DNA of 64,000 nucleotides from Cellulophaga sp. 20_2_10 (GCF_023476645.1 NZ_JAMCOJ010000011.1:40691-104690), one strand, 5' to 3'; shown: positions 44,009 to 53,820, counted from the first letter of the stretch. Numbers and translations are program-made. Notes: generated from the letters alone by a model not told the origin.

Positions 44009-45127
44009 TTGAATAAGTTAATACGATCGTTGCTTGTTATTCTTTTTATGCTTCAGGGCACAAATGATTTTAACAGTTTAATTTTAATGCTTTACATTAT
44101 CCTATTAGGATGTGTATGTTTTGTTAATAACAATCGGGTTAAAATGCCTAGTTATTATATTCTAGCATTAGTAGTCTATTCCTTTTATTTGTTTTTAGGT
44201 CTTATTAATGGTCATGATAGTCCTCTAATAGATATTAAATTTCAATTTTTTTCATTTCTTTTTTTCTTTTTATTGTTAAATCAAAATATTAATATTTTGA
44301 AATTATTATTTTTAATAAATGGTATTGTATTTATCATATATTTTTTACTATTATTTAATTTAATACCTAATATTTGGAATGAAAATACTTTAGGACATGG
44401 AGGACGTGTATACGGCCCATCAATAATTTCTATTAATTTGTTGTTCTTTTATTACTTAAAAAAAGGGAAAGTGTTTGACAGAAAGCTTGTAATAGCTGCA
44501 ATGATGGGGTTGCTTTATATTGCGCTAACTACAAATTTCATGAATTTAGCAGTGTTTGTTGCTCTTGCCTTTTTGTTAATGGTGAATTTTAAAAAACTAT
44601 TGAAGCCTATTTATTTGGTTTCTATTATTATTATTATTATTGGAGGTTTGACTTATTTAAATTCCCCCTATGTTCCAAAATTAGTGGCAGCTAAGATGAA
44701 ATATATTTATAAACCTTGGGAATATGGAAGTCTTAAAACTAGGGTAAAAGATTTTAATCAGGTTGTTGAAAATGAAGATTTTGGAGTTTTTAAATCTTTT
44801 TTTGGTGAGGGTTATGGTACTAGTTCCCAGGTTTATCGCTATAATCCTATATCCATATCTTTAAGTAGAACTTTTAGTTTTCAAGAAATTGATAATGGCT
44901 TTTATTATATATACCATAGAGGTGGATGGACTTTGTTTGTTTTATTTGTACTTAGTCATCTCTATTTGTTTTTTAAAATTAAGCTGCTTAAAGGTAGGTT
45001 AGGTTTTGTAGTATTTGTTTTTTTTACCTGTATTCTATCTATTCATTATTTTAATTACTATTATTATTTGTTGATTCCTTTTTTTATTCTTGACGATAAA
45101 AGAGTAAATACTAAAACAGTTGTGTAA
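44009..45127 (+). CDS. multi-pass membrane protein, Wzy-type polymerase candidate
   Basis: 372 residues from TTG 44009; the next ATG would remove the first helix and a stop lies just upstream. About ten membrane helices and one longer periplasmic loop (about 215-290) containing GEGYGTSSQVYRYN and IDNGFYYIYHRGGWTLFVLF. These features are common to O-antigen/EPS polymerases, where sequence conservation is low. The ATG of the next gene overlaps its stop by one base. It is divergent from the lyase gene. Confidence 0.7.
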   Translation: MNKLIRSLLVILFMLQGTNDFNSLILMLYIILLGCVCFVNNNRVKMPSYYILALVVYSFYLFLGLINGHDSPLIDIKFQFFSFLFFFLLLNQNINILKLLFLINGIVFIIYFLLLFNLIPNIWNENTLGHGGRVYGPSIISINLLFFYYLKKGKVFDRKLVIAAMMGLLYIALTTNFMNLAVFVALAFLLMVNFKKLLKPIYLVSIIIIIIGGLTYLNSPYVPKLVAAKMKYIYKPWEYGSLKTRVKDFNQVVENEDFGVFKSFFGEGYGTSSQVYRYNPISISLSRTFSFQEIDNGFYYIYHRGGWTLFVLFVLSHLYLFFKIKLLKGRLGFVVFVFFTCILSIHYFNYYYYLLIPFFILDDKRVNTKTVV

Positions 45128-46134
45128 TGAATATACTATATGTTGTTCCTGATTTAAATAAAGTTTCTGGTGGGCCTAGAACAAGAATAACCATGTTTAA
45201 AAACGTTTTTATAAAAAACGGTGGTGTAGTTATAGAAAATGGAGATAAGTTGTTTAAAAGTATAAAGCCAAGGAAGTTAAACCTAGTATATGTTGAATCT
45301 GCAACAAATAGAGTTGGTTTGCTAGATGTAGTCTCTTTATTTTTTTTAAGGTTGTATTCAAAAAGAGTAACGGTGTTTATAAGGGATATATATATCGAGT
45401 TGTTCCCGGAAGAATATAAAAAACCGAGGAAAAAAATAACGCTTATATTAAACAAAATAAGTAATTTTTATTTGGCACTAATCGCAACAGATATGGTGTT
45501 TCCGACTAAAGATATGGGGAAAGTCTTTTTTGAAAAAAATAATTTTTACCCCAGTCGTGAATATACAGATTTACCTCCTGGTACTTTGAAAACAAATAAG
45601 AGTTATAGTATACCTAGTTTTAATAAAAAAGTCGGAATATTATATTTAGGTAGTACAAAATATGCAAATGCAGGGTTTGATAAATTTATTGATTTTTCTA
45701 GAGCATATTCTAAATATTATAATTTTTTTGTATTATCTGGAGATAAAGGTTTGGCATCTAAATTTAAAGAAGAAGAAATAGCTTTTGATAAAGTTGTTCA
45801 TTCCGAAATCCCTTCGTTTATTAAAAATCATAATATTGCTTTTGCAATACATACAAGACCAAGAAATTTATATGATGATTTAACTTTTCCGATAAAAGTG
45901 TTGGATTTTGTTGCTATGCAGCTTCCTTTTTTTTCAGAAAGACACGTCCCAATTGTAAAATTGTTGGGAGAAAGCTACCCTTTGTTTTATGGTTTAACTA
46001 ATCAAGAAAAAATTCATTTATTCATTCAAAATATGGATGAAGAAACTTATACTTCTGTAGTAGAGCACTTTAAGGAGGTTACATCAAGAAATAGTTATGA
46101 TAAAAGATATAAAAAGTTGCTTAGTCAACAATAG
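45127..46134 (+). CDS. glycosyltransferase (GT4-like)
   Basis: 335 residues, soluble with a Rossmann-like pattern. The N-terminus MNILYVVPDLNKVSGGPRTR has the Gly-rich acceptor-side loop of GT-B enzymes. The C-terminal half has VGILYLGSTKYANAGFDKFI and the nucleotide-sugar side TFPIKVLDFVAMQLPFFSER, where GT4 enzymes have a conserved Glu motif. Specificity cannot be read. It overlaps both neighbours (1 base and 38 bases), so translation is coupled. Confidence 0.75.
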   Translation: MNILYVVPDLNKVSGGPRTRITMFKNVFIKNGGVVIENGDKLFKSIKPRKLNLVYVESATNRVGLLDVVSLFFLRLYSKRVTVFIRDIYIELFPEEYKKPRKKITLILNKISNFYLALIATDMVFPTKDMGKVFFEKNNFYPSREYTDLPPGTLKTNKSYSIPSFNKKVGILYLGSTKYANAGFDKFIDFSRAYSKYYNFFVLSGDKGLASKFKEEEIAFDKVVHSEIPSFIKNHNIAFAIHTRPRNLYDDLTFPIKVLDFVAMQLPFFSERHVPIVKLLGESYPLFYGLTNQEKIHLFIQNMDEETYTSVVEHFKEVTSRNSYDKRYKKLLSQQ

Positions 46135-47359
46135 TTGGCAGGACATTTTTTTTAAATTGAGCACATATTTTTATGTTATTACTTTTCCTTTGTTTTTAAA
46201 TTTGAATACAATTGCTTTGTGTTTATTTGTTTTTGGTAGTGTTATCACATTTAAAAGGCATCGAGGATTTATAAATTTAAAAGAAAATAAATTGGAGATT
46301 ATTTCTTTTTTATTTCTTTTTCTTGCGTTTGTTTTTGGTTTTTTCCTTTCTAAGGATACCACTAGAGTACTTAAAGATATAGGGAGAACTTTGCCTTTAG
46401 TTATAATCCCTATAAGTGTTTTACTGCATAGAAAAAGTGATTTCAATTTTAAAAGTATATACATATCATTAGGTTGGGGGTTATTTATTGGAATGCTGAT
46501 TTGTTGGTTTAATATTATAAAATCTATACTTTCAAGAGAAAATTATTTAAAACAAGCATCATATTTTTTTGAGTGGATCTATACAGATGCAAATTTAGTT
46601 AAGCCATTGGGTGTTCACCCGAGTTATTTTGCGGTATTATTAGTGCTCTTTATTAGTGTTTTATGTTTTGATAAGATTTTTATGAAACTGCAAAAAAATA
46701 AGTTAAAATTAATTCTAATTCTTGCACCGTTCTTTCTTTTTTTAATAGAGACAAATAGTCGTGTAGGTATAATATCATTAATAGTTATTTTTCTTATTCA
46801 TGCATTAAAAACATTTAGAATCAAACTAATTTTAGGGGTAGTTTTGTTGATTTTTTTGACTGGACTATTATCACTTAAATTCAATTATTTAGGTTCTAAA
46901 TTCAGTAAAATTATTAGTCTTAATGGAGAAGTTAAGTTTGAACGCTTTCAGCGTTGGAAAGAGATTGCTAATGTATTTAATGAAAAAGATAAATTAATAT
47001 TAGGGGTAGGTTCTGGTGATGCAAGATTGGTGTACCGTAGGGCATATTATAATGGAGGATTTGACCTAGCACTTAGAAATAATTATAATGCACATAACCA
47101 ATATCTAGAATTTTTTGTTTCTAATGGGATTTTAGGATTGTTTATTTATTTGTTTCTGTTAATTGTTTTTTATAAAAGCACAAAAATAAAAGGGAGTTCT
47201 ATGCATTTTTTTGTTGTTTTTATTTTGTTTTCTATGACAGAAAGTTTTTTAGGTAGAAGTCAAGGAGTAATGATTTTTTCTTTTTTTTATTCTATACTAG
47301 TTTTAAATTATAAGCCTATTAATCGTCATGAAAAAATAGTCAAGAGGTTTTTAATTTAA
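46097..47359 (+). CDS. O-antigen ligase/polymerase family membrane protein (Wzy_C-like)
   Basis: 420 residues, about 11-12 membrane helices. The region LIETNSRVGIISLIVIFLIH and the large loop ending NAHNQYLEFFVSNGILGLFI are the Wzy_C (PF04932) signature, with the conserved His in HNQYLE. Such proteins polymerise repeat units or ligate glycan to an acceptor (WaaL). The locus thus has two polymerase/ligase-like genes, this one and 44009. It overlaps the glycosyltransferase gene by 38 bases. Confidence 0.82.
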   Translation: MIKDIKSCLVNNSWQDIFFKLSTYFYVITFPLFLNLNTIALCLFVFGSVITFKRHRGFINLKENKLEIISFLFLFLAFVFGFFLSKDTTRVLKDIGRTLPLVIIPISVLLHRKSDFNFKSIYISLGWGLFIGMLICWFNIIKSILSRENYLKQASYFFEWIYTDANLVKPLGVHPSYFAVLLVLFISVLCFDKIFMKLQKNKLKLILILAPFFLFLIETNSRVGIISLIVIFLIHALKTFRIKLILGVVLLIFLTGLLSLKFNYLGSKFSKIISLNGEVKFERFQRWKEIANVFNEKDKLILGVGSGDARLVYRRAYYNGGFDLALRNNYNAHNQYLEFFVSNGILGLFIYLFLLIVFYKSTKIKGSSMHFFVVFILFSMTESFLGRSQGVMIFSFFYSILVLNYKPINRHEKIVKRFLI

Positions 47360-47435
47360 AATTTTATTAATGTTAAATTTAGGTTTTAGGTTAGAGAAAA
47401 TAAAATTGTCTTAATGAATCACTAATGTCAAAAAA

Positions 47436-48515
47436 ATGAAAATATTTTTAATATCCAATATGTTTCCATCTTCCAAAGATCCCGTTTATGGTGTGTTTGT
47501 TAAAAACTTTAGAGACCAATTGTTGGCTCAGGGCATGCGGTTTTCGTGCTATTCGCTAATTTTTGGTAAATCTCATTTGATATTTGGTAAAATATTAAAA
47601 TATGCAAAATACTATATTTCAATTGGCTTTAATTTTATAAAAAAAGATTATGATGTCATTTATGTCCATTATTTATCACATAATACACCTATCTTATTGT
47701 TCTTACTTTTTTTATTTGGAAAAAGTAAACCTATAATTATTAATACCCATGGATCGGACGTTACTAAGTCTAAGGATAAGTATATTGATAAATTGAACGA
47801 GCGGTTGTTAAAAAAAATAGACTTAATAGTTGTGCCTTCTCAATATTTTAAGGAGCTAATCTTAAAACAATATTTATCTCTTGAGGAAGAAAATGTATTT
47901 GTATCCCCTTCTGGGGGTATAAACAGGGAAACCTTTTACTGTAAAATAAATAAAGAGTCTAACAAGGAATTTAGGCTTGGTTTTGTATCTAGGATTGATA
48001 AAAATAAGGGATGGGATGATTTTGTTAATGCATTGAGAATTCTTGAAAAAGATGGGGTAAATTTTAAGGCTCTAATTGCAGGAAGGGGAGACGATGTAGA
48101 TGAATTACTTGACTTAATTTCCGTTAATAAACTTCAACAAAAAATTATTTATGTTGGTGTATTGGATCAAAATCAGTTGTGCGATTTTTATAATGAATTA
48201 GACGTTTTTGTTTTTCCTAGTAAGTTGTCAGAAAGTCTCGGTTTGGTTGGTTTAGAAGCTATGAGTTGCGGAATACCTGTTATTGGAAGTGGTATAGCAG
48301 GAATAAAAACATATGTTAAAAATAATTTTAATGGATTTTTATTTGAGCCTGGTAATATACAAGACTTAGCAGATTGTATAAAACAATATTCCGTATTTAG
48401 TGATATTAAAAAAAATGAGTTTTCACTAAATGCTATAAATACTTCTGAGAAGTATGACTCTAAATATGTTACTAAAAATTTAATTTTAAAATTAAAAGAA
48501 ATTGTTATTTTATAA
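47436..48515 (+). CDS. glycosyltransferase family 4 protein
   Basis: 359 residues, GT-B fold. LGFVSRIDKNKGWDDFVNAL marks the start of the Glycos_transf_1 domain, and VFPSKLSESLGLVGLEAMSCGIPVI carries the GT4 E-x7-E-like motif. The N-terminal domain holds NTHGSDVT. The sugar donor is unknown. It is the last gene before a 190-base spacer, so wecG and later genes may form a separate transcription unit. Confidence 0.88.
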   Translation: MKIFLISNMFPSSKDPVYGVFVKNFRDQLLAQGMRFSCYSLIFGKSHLIFGKILKYAKYYISIGFNFIKKDYDVIYVHYLSHNTPILLFLLFLFGKSKPIIINTHGSDVTKSKDKYIDKLNERLLKKIDLIVVPSQYFKELILKQYLSLEEENVFVSPSGGINRETFYCKINKESNKEFRLGFVSRIDKNKGWDDFVNALRILEKDGVNFKALIAGRGDDVDELLDLISVNKLQQKIIYVGVLDQNQLCDFYNELDVFVFPSKLSESLGLVGLEAMSCGIPVIGSGIAGIKTYVKNNFNGFLFEPGNIQDLADCIKQYSVFSDIKKNEFSLNAINTSEKYDSKYVTKNLILKLKEIVIL

Positions 48516-48708
48516 TGTATTCTATTTTTGTTTTTAAGTTTGTAATGAATAAAGTATTTTTTTTCGATTGCTTAATTATGTATTAATTTGAGTTCAGGTT
48601 AATAATAGCTATTAATACTATTTATTTAGATTAAATAAAAAGAAGATTTTTTTTGTAAAAATAAAAGATGTTTTACATGTAGCCTTTACGTAAATTTAAT
48701 TTTCTATA

Positions 48709-49446
48709 ATGAAAGATATAAACATACTTAACACCCATATTCATAATTTAAGTATGGAAGAGACTTTAGAAATTATAGATGCTACAATTTCTAAAGGAGA
48801 ACAATTACACCATGTAGTTGTGAATGCAGGAAAGATAGTAGCAATGCAGAGAGATATGCAATTGCGCCAAAGTGTTAATGAAAGCGACTTAATTAATGCA
48901 GATGGCCAGGCAGTAGTGTGGGCCTCTAAAATTTTAAAAAAACCATTAAAAGAACGTGTTGCGGGCATAGACCTTATGGTTAACCTGGTTGCTTTGGCTG
49001 CTAAAAAGAAATATAAAGTATTTTTCTTTGGAGCAAAAGAAGAAGTGGTTAAGGAGGTTGTAAATATATATTCAAATCAGTATTCTTCAGATATTGTTGC
49101 TGGTTATAGGAATGGTTATTTTAAAAAAGAAGAAGAGCAGGATATTGCTCGAGAAATAGCTGAGAGTGGAGCAAACATCCTATTTGTGGCTATTAGTTCT
49201 CCTACTAAGGAAAACTTTTTGTACGAAAATAAAGAGCTTTTAAAAAAAGTGAACTTTGTTATGGGAGTTGGCGGTAGTTTCGATGTTGTTTCAGGTAAGG
49301 TAAAGCGTGCTCCATTGTGGATGCAAAATTATGGTTTGGAATGGTTTTATAGGTTTGCCCAAGAGCCAAAGCGAATGTGGAAACGTTATTTAATTGGTAA
49401 TTCTAAATTTATGTACCTAGTTTTAAAGGAAAGATTAAAAAGTTAA
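48709..49446 (+). CDS. wecG: WecG/TagA/CpsF family (GT26) UDP-ManNAcA transferase
   Basis: 245 residues. GT26 signatures: HHVVVNAGKIVAMQRD, the DADG-like NADGQAVVWASKIL, RVAGIDLMVNL, and GVGGSFDVVSGKVKRAPLWMQ followed by LEWFYRFAQEPKRMWKRY. WecG transfers ManNAcA to GlcNAc-PP-undecaprenol. TagA transfers ManNAc, but linkage to wecB/wecC/wecF favours ManNAcA here. In ECA operons wecG is last; here it follows five interposed genes and precedes the initiating transferase. Confidence 0.9.
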   Translation: MKDINILNTHIHNLSMEETLEIIDATISKGEQLHHVVVNAGKIVAMQRDMQLRQSVNESDLINADGQAVVWASKILKKPLKERVAGIDLMVNLVALAAKKKYKVFFFGAKEEVVKEVVNIYSNQYSSDIVAGYRNGYFKKEEEQDIAREIAESGANILFVAISSPTKENFLYENKELLKKVNFVMGVGGSFDVVSGKVKRAPLWMQNYGLEWFYRFAQEPKRMWKRYLIGNSKFMYLVLKERLKS

Positions 49447-49475
49447 TATCTTTGACTTTTACATCAACTCACTAA

Positions 49476-50828
49476 ATGCTATCTAACCAACACAGATTTT
49501 CTTCTTTATTAATTCCATTATCATATGGGCTAGATTTGCTTATTATAAATCTATTTGCTTTTTACCTGCCTATTAATTTTGAGAATGCACTACTATTTCA
49601 TTTTTACCTATCCGGAGCTTGGATTGTATTATCATTAAAAAGTAATTTTTATGAGGTATATAGATATAGTAAGGCAACCAGGATACTAATACTACTGTTT
49701 ACTCAATTTGTTTTTTTCTTTTTAATATTATATGCTTTTATAGGTTTTTTTAAGCAGCCCAATATTAGTAGACTTAATCTAGGTAAGTACTTTTTGTATG
49801 TAGGCCTGGTAATATCTATTGTCAAGTTTTTAAATTATTACCTTTTAATGAGTTACAGAAAAAGGATAAAAGGTAATTTAAGAAACGTTGTTGTGATTGG
49901 TAAAAACAAAAAGGCAGATCAGTTGGTAAACGTTTTTAGGGAGCGTGTAGAATATGGTTTTCAGTTTTTTAAACAGTTTTCAACTAAGGTAGATGATTTT
50001 AATCTAGATGATAGTTTTGAGTATATCTCTAAAAATAATATAGATGAAATTTATTGTTCGGTTTCAGAGTTAACCAACAAGGAAATGACAAACCTTATTA
50101 ATTTCGCGGATAACAATTTAAAAACCTTAAAGTTTATACCAGATAATAAAAACATCTTTTCTAAAAAATTAAAATTCGAGTACTATGACTACATACCAGT
50201 ACTTTCGTTACGTGAAATTCCTTTGCACGAAGGGATAAATTCCTTTGTAAAACGATTGTTCGATGTGGTTTTTGCTTTACTGGTTATTGTTTTCCTTTTA
50301 TCTTGGCTTATCCCTTTAATGGCAATTATCATAAGTATAGAGTCTAAAGGCCCTGTTTTTTTTAGACAAAAAAGAAACGGTGTAGATAATGAAGAGTTTT
50401 ACTGTTATAAGTTTAGGTCTATGGCACCAAACAATGATGCAGATAACCATATGGCTACTAAAAACGATATGCGTATTACCAAAGTGGGTCGGTTTATACG
50501 TAAAACTAGTATAGATGAGTTGCCTCAGTTCTATAACGTATTATTTGGGTCTATGTCTGTTGTTGGTCCACGACCGCATATGGTAAAGCATACAAGTGAG
50601 TATGCAACTAAAGTAAATAAATACATGGTAAGACACTTTGTAAAACCAGGTATTACCGGCTTAGCACAAGTAAGAGGGTACAGAGGAGAAATAGAAAAAG
50701 ACGAAGACATATTAAATAGAACCAAATTCGATATTTTTTATATTGAAAACTGGTCTTTATTTTTAGATTTAAAAATTATAGTACAAACCGTACTTAACGC
50801 TGTTTCTGGAGAAGAAAAGGCATATTAA
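49476..50828 (+). CDS. exopolysaccharide polyprenyl glycosylphosphotransferase (WcaJ-type)
   Basis: 450 residues. Four to five N-terminal membrane helices, a CoA-binding-like middle domain (about 140-240) and a C-terminal bacterial sugar transferase domain: [63 protein letters not shown] and [15 protein letters not shown]. It moves a sugar-1-phosphate (usually glucose or galactose) to undecaprenyl phosphate and starts repeat-unit synthesis. This is not the WecA (GlcNAc-1-P) family used in ECA. It starts 29 bases after wecG. Confidence 0.92.
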   Translation: MLSNQHRFSSLLIPLSYGLDLLIINLFAFYLPINFENALLFHFYLSGAWIVLSLKSNFYEVYRYSKATRILILLFTQFVFFFLILYAFIGFFKQPNISRLNLGKYFLYVGLVISIVKFLNYYLLMSYRKRIKGNLRNVVVIGKNKKADQLVNVFRERVEYGFQFFKQFSTKVDDFNLDDSFEYISKNNIDEIYCSVSELTNKEMTNLINFADNNLKTLKFIPDNKNIFSKKLKFEYYDYIPVLSLREIPLHEGINSFVKRLFDVVFALLVIVFLLSWLIPLMAIIISIESKGPVFFRQKRNGVDNEEFYCYKFRSMAPNNDADNHMATKNDMRITKVGRFIRKTSIDELPQFYNVLFGSMSVVGPRPHMVKHTSEYATKVNKYMVRHFVKPGITGLAQVRGYRGEIEKDEDILNRTKFDIFYIENWSLFLDLKIIVQTVLNAVSGEEKAY

Positions 50829-50836
50829 TACATACA

Positions 50837-51811
50837 ATGAAAAAAGTACTTATAACTGGAGCAGCAGGATTTTTAGGATCTCACTTATGCGACAGGTTCA
50901 TAAAAGAAGGTTTCTACGTAATTGCAATGGATAATTTAATTACGGGCGACTTAAAAAATATTGAGCACCTTTTTCCATTAGAGAATTTTGAGTTTCAACA
51001 CCATGATGTTTCTAAGTTTATTCATATTCCAGGTAAACTAGATTATATATTACATTTTGCATCACCTGCAAGTCCAATAGATTATTTAAAAATTCCGATT
51101 GAGACGCTTAAAGTGGGTGCTTTAGGTACACATAATTTATTAGGGGTAGCAAAAGAAAAGAATGCAAGAATACTAGTTGCTTCTACATCTGAAGTATACG
51201 GAGATCCATTAGTGCACCCGCAAACTGAAGAATATTACGGTAATGTTAGTCCAGTTGGGCCACGTGGTGTGTATGATGAGGCAAAGCGTTTTATGGAGTC
51301 TATTACTATGGCATACCATCGTTTTCACGGAATAGAAACTAGAATAGTACGTATTTTTAATACCTACGGACCAAGAATGCGACTAAACGATGGTCGTGTT
51401 GTACCAGCGTTTATGGGTCAGGCTTTACGAGGAGAAGATTTAACGGTCTTTGGCGACGGAAAGCAAACAAGGTCCTTCTGTTATATAGATGATCAAGTAG
51501 AGGGTATTTATAGGCTTTTAATGAGCGATTATAGTTACCCCGTTAATATTGGTAATCCGCATGAAACCACTATAGGTAAATTTGCAGAAGAAATTATAAA
51601 ACTTACAGGAACAGATCAAAAGGTAATTTACAAGCCATTGCCAACAGATGATCCAATGCAAAGACAGCCAGATATTACAAAAGCAAAGGAATTGCTAGAT
51701 TGGGAACCACAGGTTTCTAGGTCGGAAGGATTAAAAATAGTTTTCGATTATTTTAAGTCATTATCTCCTGAAGAACTTCAGGATAAAGAACATAGAGATT
51801 TTTCTAAATAG
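50837..51811 (+). CDS. UDP-glucuronate decarboxylase (UDP-xylose synthase)
   Basis: 324 residues, extended SDR fold. [11 protein letters not shown] near residues 7-17, [42 protein letters not shown], catalytic YxxxK in VYDEAKRF, and the [10 protein letters not shown] motif. These match UXS closely and distinguish it from epimerases. It makes UDP-xylose from UDP-glucuronate, which ugd (31255) provides. It is the last gene of the locus, 8 bases after the initiating transferase, and is followed by the minisatellite. Confidence 0.93.
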   Translation: MKKVLITGAAGFLGSHLCDRFIKEGFYVIAMDNLITGDLKNIEHLFPLENFEFQHHDVSKFIHIPGKLDYILHFASPASPIDYLKIPIETLKVGALGTHNLLGVAKEKNARILVASTSEVYGDPLVHPQTEEYYGNVSPVGPRGVYDEAKRFMESITMAYHRFHGIETRIVRIFNTYGPRMRLNDGRVVPAFMGQALRGEDLTVFGDGKQTRSFCYIDDQVEGIYRLLMSDYSYPVNIGNPHETTIGKFAEEIIKLTGTDQKVIYKPLPTDDPMQRQPDITKAKELLDWEPQVSRSEGLKIVFDYFKSLSPEELQDKEHRDFSK

Positions 51812-52475
51812 AGAGTCAAGAAAACAGAAAACAGAAAATAGAGCAGAGAGCATAGATAAAAGAGTTTCGTCTTATATCTTGTTTCTAACAGCGTAGCGGT
51901 CTTGTTTCTTGATTCTATTAGTGAAACGGTCTTGAATCTAATTTCCGCAAGAGTAAGTCTATATTCTTTGTTCTAACAGCGTAGCGATCTTTTTTCTTTT
52001 TAGAGTCAAGAGTCAAGAGTCAAGAGTCAAGAGTCAAGAAAACAGAGAATAGAGTATAGATAAAAAGAGATTTTGATCTTGTATCCTGAATCTAGCAGTG
52101 AAACGGTCTTGAATCTAATTTCCGCAAGAATAAGTCTATATTCTTTTTTCTAACAGCGTAGCGGTCTTGTTTCTTTTTATAGTCAAGAGTCAAGAGTCAA
52201 GAGTCAAGAAAACAGAGAATAGATAAAAGATATTTTTGTCTTGCATCCTGAATCTAGTAGTGAAACGGTCTTGAATCTATTTCCGCGACAGTAAGTCTAT
52301 ATTCTTTGTTCTAACAGCGTAGCGATCTTTTTTCTTTTTCTAGAGTTAAGAGAAGAAAAAATAGAGAAGAGAAAATAGATCATAGATAAAAGAGTTTCGT
52401 CTTATATCTTGATTCTAACAGCGTAGCGGTCTTGTTTCTTGAATCTAACAACAAAGCGGTCTTTTTTCTTCTTTT
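51812..52475. repeat. intergenic nested minisatellite
   Basis: About 660 bases with no gene. Units of roughly 160-190 bases start near 51812, 52003, 52180 and 52342. Each opens with a purine-rich part containing AGTCAAG heptamers (five copies at 52004-52038, four at 52181-52208) and continues with ACAGAGAATAGA-like sequence. Each ends in a pyrimidine-rich part. A 19-bp motif, CTAACAGCGTAGCGGTCTT or a variant, occurs nine times (51885, 51915, 51973, 52092, 52150, 52254, 52311, 52415, 52445). The blocks 51861-51920 and 52391-52450 are nearly identical. Purine and pyrimidine parts could pair as imperfect hairpins. Confidence 0.92.
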
Positions 52476-52501
52476 TTAAAGGATATTAATTCGTCATACT
52501 G

Positions 52502-52509
52502 TATTTTTG
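52502..52509 (+). promoter_or_regulatory. -7 promoter element TATTTTTG for purD
   Basis: Exact TAnnTTTG match, ending 16 bases before the purD ATG. It lies just outside the minisatellite. No TTG at the ideal -33 spacing. Confidence 0.55.
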
Positions 52510-52525
52510 AACAAACTTTTACATT

Positions 52526-53797
52526 ATGAATATTCTTATCCTTGGATCTGGCGGTAGAGAACACACTATTGCTTGGAAACTAAATCAAAGTAAAAAGCTT
52601 AGCAAACTCTTTGTAGCACCTGGTAATGCTGGGACTGCTTCAATCGCAAAGAATATACCAATTGGTGTAAACGATTTTCAAGCTATTAAAGAAGTTGTTC
52701 TAACAGAGCACATAAATATGGTTATTGTTGGCCCAGAAGATCCTTTGGTTAATGGTATACACGATTTCTTTTTAAACGACATCGACCTAAAAAATATTCC
52801 TGTAATAGGACCACAAAAGGCAGCTGCAACTTTAGAGGGTAGTAAAGACTTTGCAAAGGAATTTATGATGCGTCATAACATACCTACAGCAGCATATAAA
52901 AGTTTTACAGCAGAAACTCTGGCAGACGGACAAGCTTTTTTAGAAACTCTAAAAGCTCCTTATGTTTTAAAAGCAGATGGATTAGCGGCTGGTAAAGGTG
53001 TTTTAATTTTACAAGATTTAGACGAAGCTAAAAAGGAATTAGCGTCTATGTTGGTAGATTCTAAATTTGGGGATGCTAGTACTACTGTTGTTATAGAAGA
53101 ATTTTTAGACGGAATAGAACTAAGTGTTTTTGTACTTACAGATGGTAAAAACTACAAAGTATTGCCAACAGCTAAAGATTACAAGCGTATTGGCGAAGGA
53201 GATACGGGCTTAAATACAGGTGGTATGGGAGCAATTTCTCCTGTTCCTTTTGCTAGTGAAGAGTTTATGAGTAAAATACACTCACAAGTAGTAAAACCAA
53301 CGGTAGACGGACTTGTAAAAGATAATTTACCATACAAAGGCTTTATTTTTATTGGGTTGATAAAAGTTGGTGACGAACCAAAAGTTATAGAGTATAACGT
53401 ACGTTTAGGAGATCCTGAAACTGAAGTTGTTTTACCAAGAATAGAGAATGATTTAGTCGATGTGTTTACGGCAGTTGCAAATCAGACACTAGATACAATA
53501 GATATTAAGATTGATGAAAGAACTGCAACTACTGTAATGACGGTTTCTGGTGGTTATCCAGAGGCGTATGAGAAAGGAAAAGAAATTACAGGATTAGATA
53601 CTGTAGATGGCTCTATTGTTTTCCACGCGGGTACAACATTAGAAAATGGTAAAGTTGTTACTAGCGGTGGTCGTGTAATGGCTGTAACGTCATTTGGTGC
53701 TAACTTTAAAGATGCATTGGCACAATCGTATAAAAACGTAGAAAAGCTTCATTTTGATAAAATGAACTATAGAAAAGATTTAGGTTTCGATTTGTAG
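52526..53797 (+). CDS. purD: phosphoribosylamine-glycine ligase
   Basis: 423 residues, full length. ATP-grasp enzyme of purine synthesis joining phosphoribosylamine and glycine. Signatures: ILGSGGREHTIAWKL at the N-terminus, VGPEDPLVNGI, KADGLAAGKGVLI, AKDYKRIGEGDTGLNTGGMGA, EYNVRLGDPETEVVLPR and the C-terminal HAGTTLENG. Cytoplasmic. Monocistronic, with a -7 element upstream and a hairpin terminator downstream. Confidence 0.97.
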   Translation: MNILILGSGGREHTIAWKLNQSKKLSKLFVAPGNAGTASIAKNIPIGVNDFQAIKEVVLTEHINMVIVGPEDPLVNGIHDFFLNDIDLKNIPVIGPQKAAATLEGSKDFAKEFMMRHNIPTAAYKSFTAETLADGQAFLETLKAPYVLKADGLAAGKGVLILQDLDEAKKELASMLVDSKFGDASTTVVIEEFLDGIELSVFVLTDGKNYKVLPTAKDYKRIGEGDTGLNTGGMGAISPVPFASEEFMSKIHSQVVKPTVDGLVKDNLPYKGFIFIGLIKVGDEPKVIEYNVRLGDPETEVVLPRIENDLVDVFTAVANQTLDTIDIKIDERTATTVMTVSGGYPEAYEKGKEITGLDTVDGSIVFHAGTTLENGKVVTSGGRVMAVTSFGANFKDALAQSYKNVEKLHFDKMNYRKDLGFDL

Positions 53798-53820
53798 GAG
53801 TCAAAACCTAACATAAATAA

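Noticed and set aside
51812-52475. CRISPR-like array in the intergenic repeat region
   Set aside because: Repeats are degenerate and partly nested, the sequences between copies are themselves repeated and not unique spacers, and no cas gene is present.
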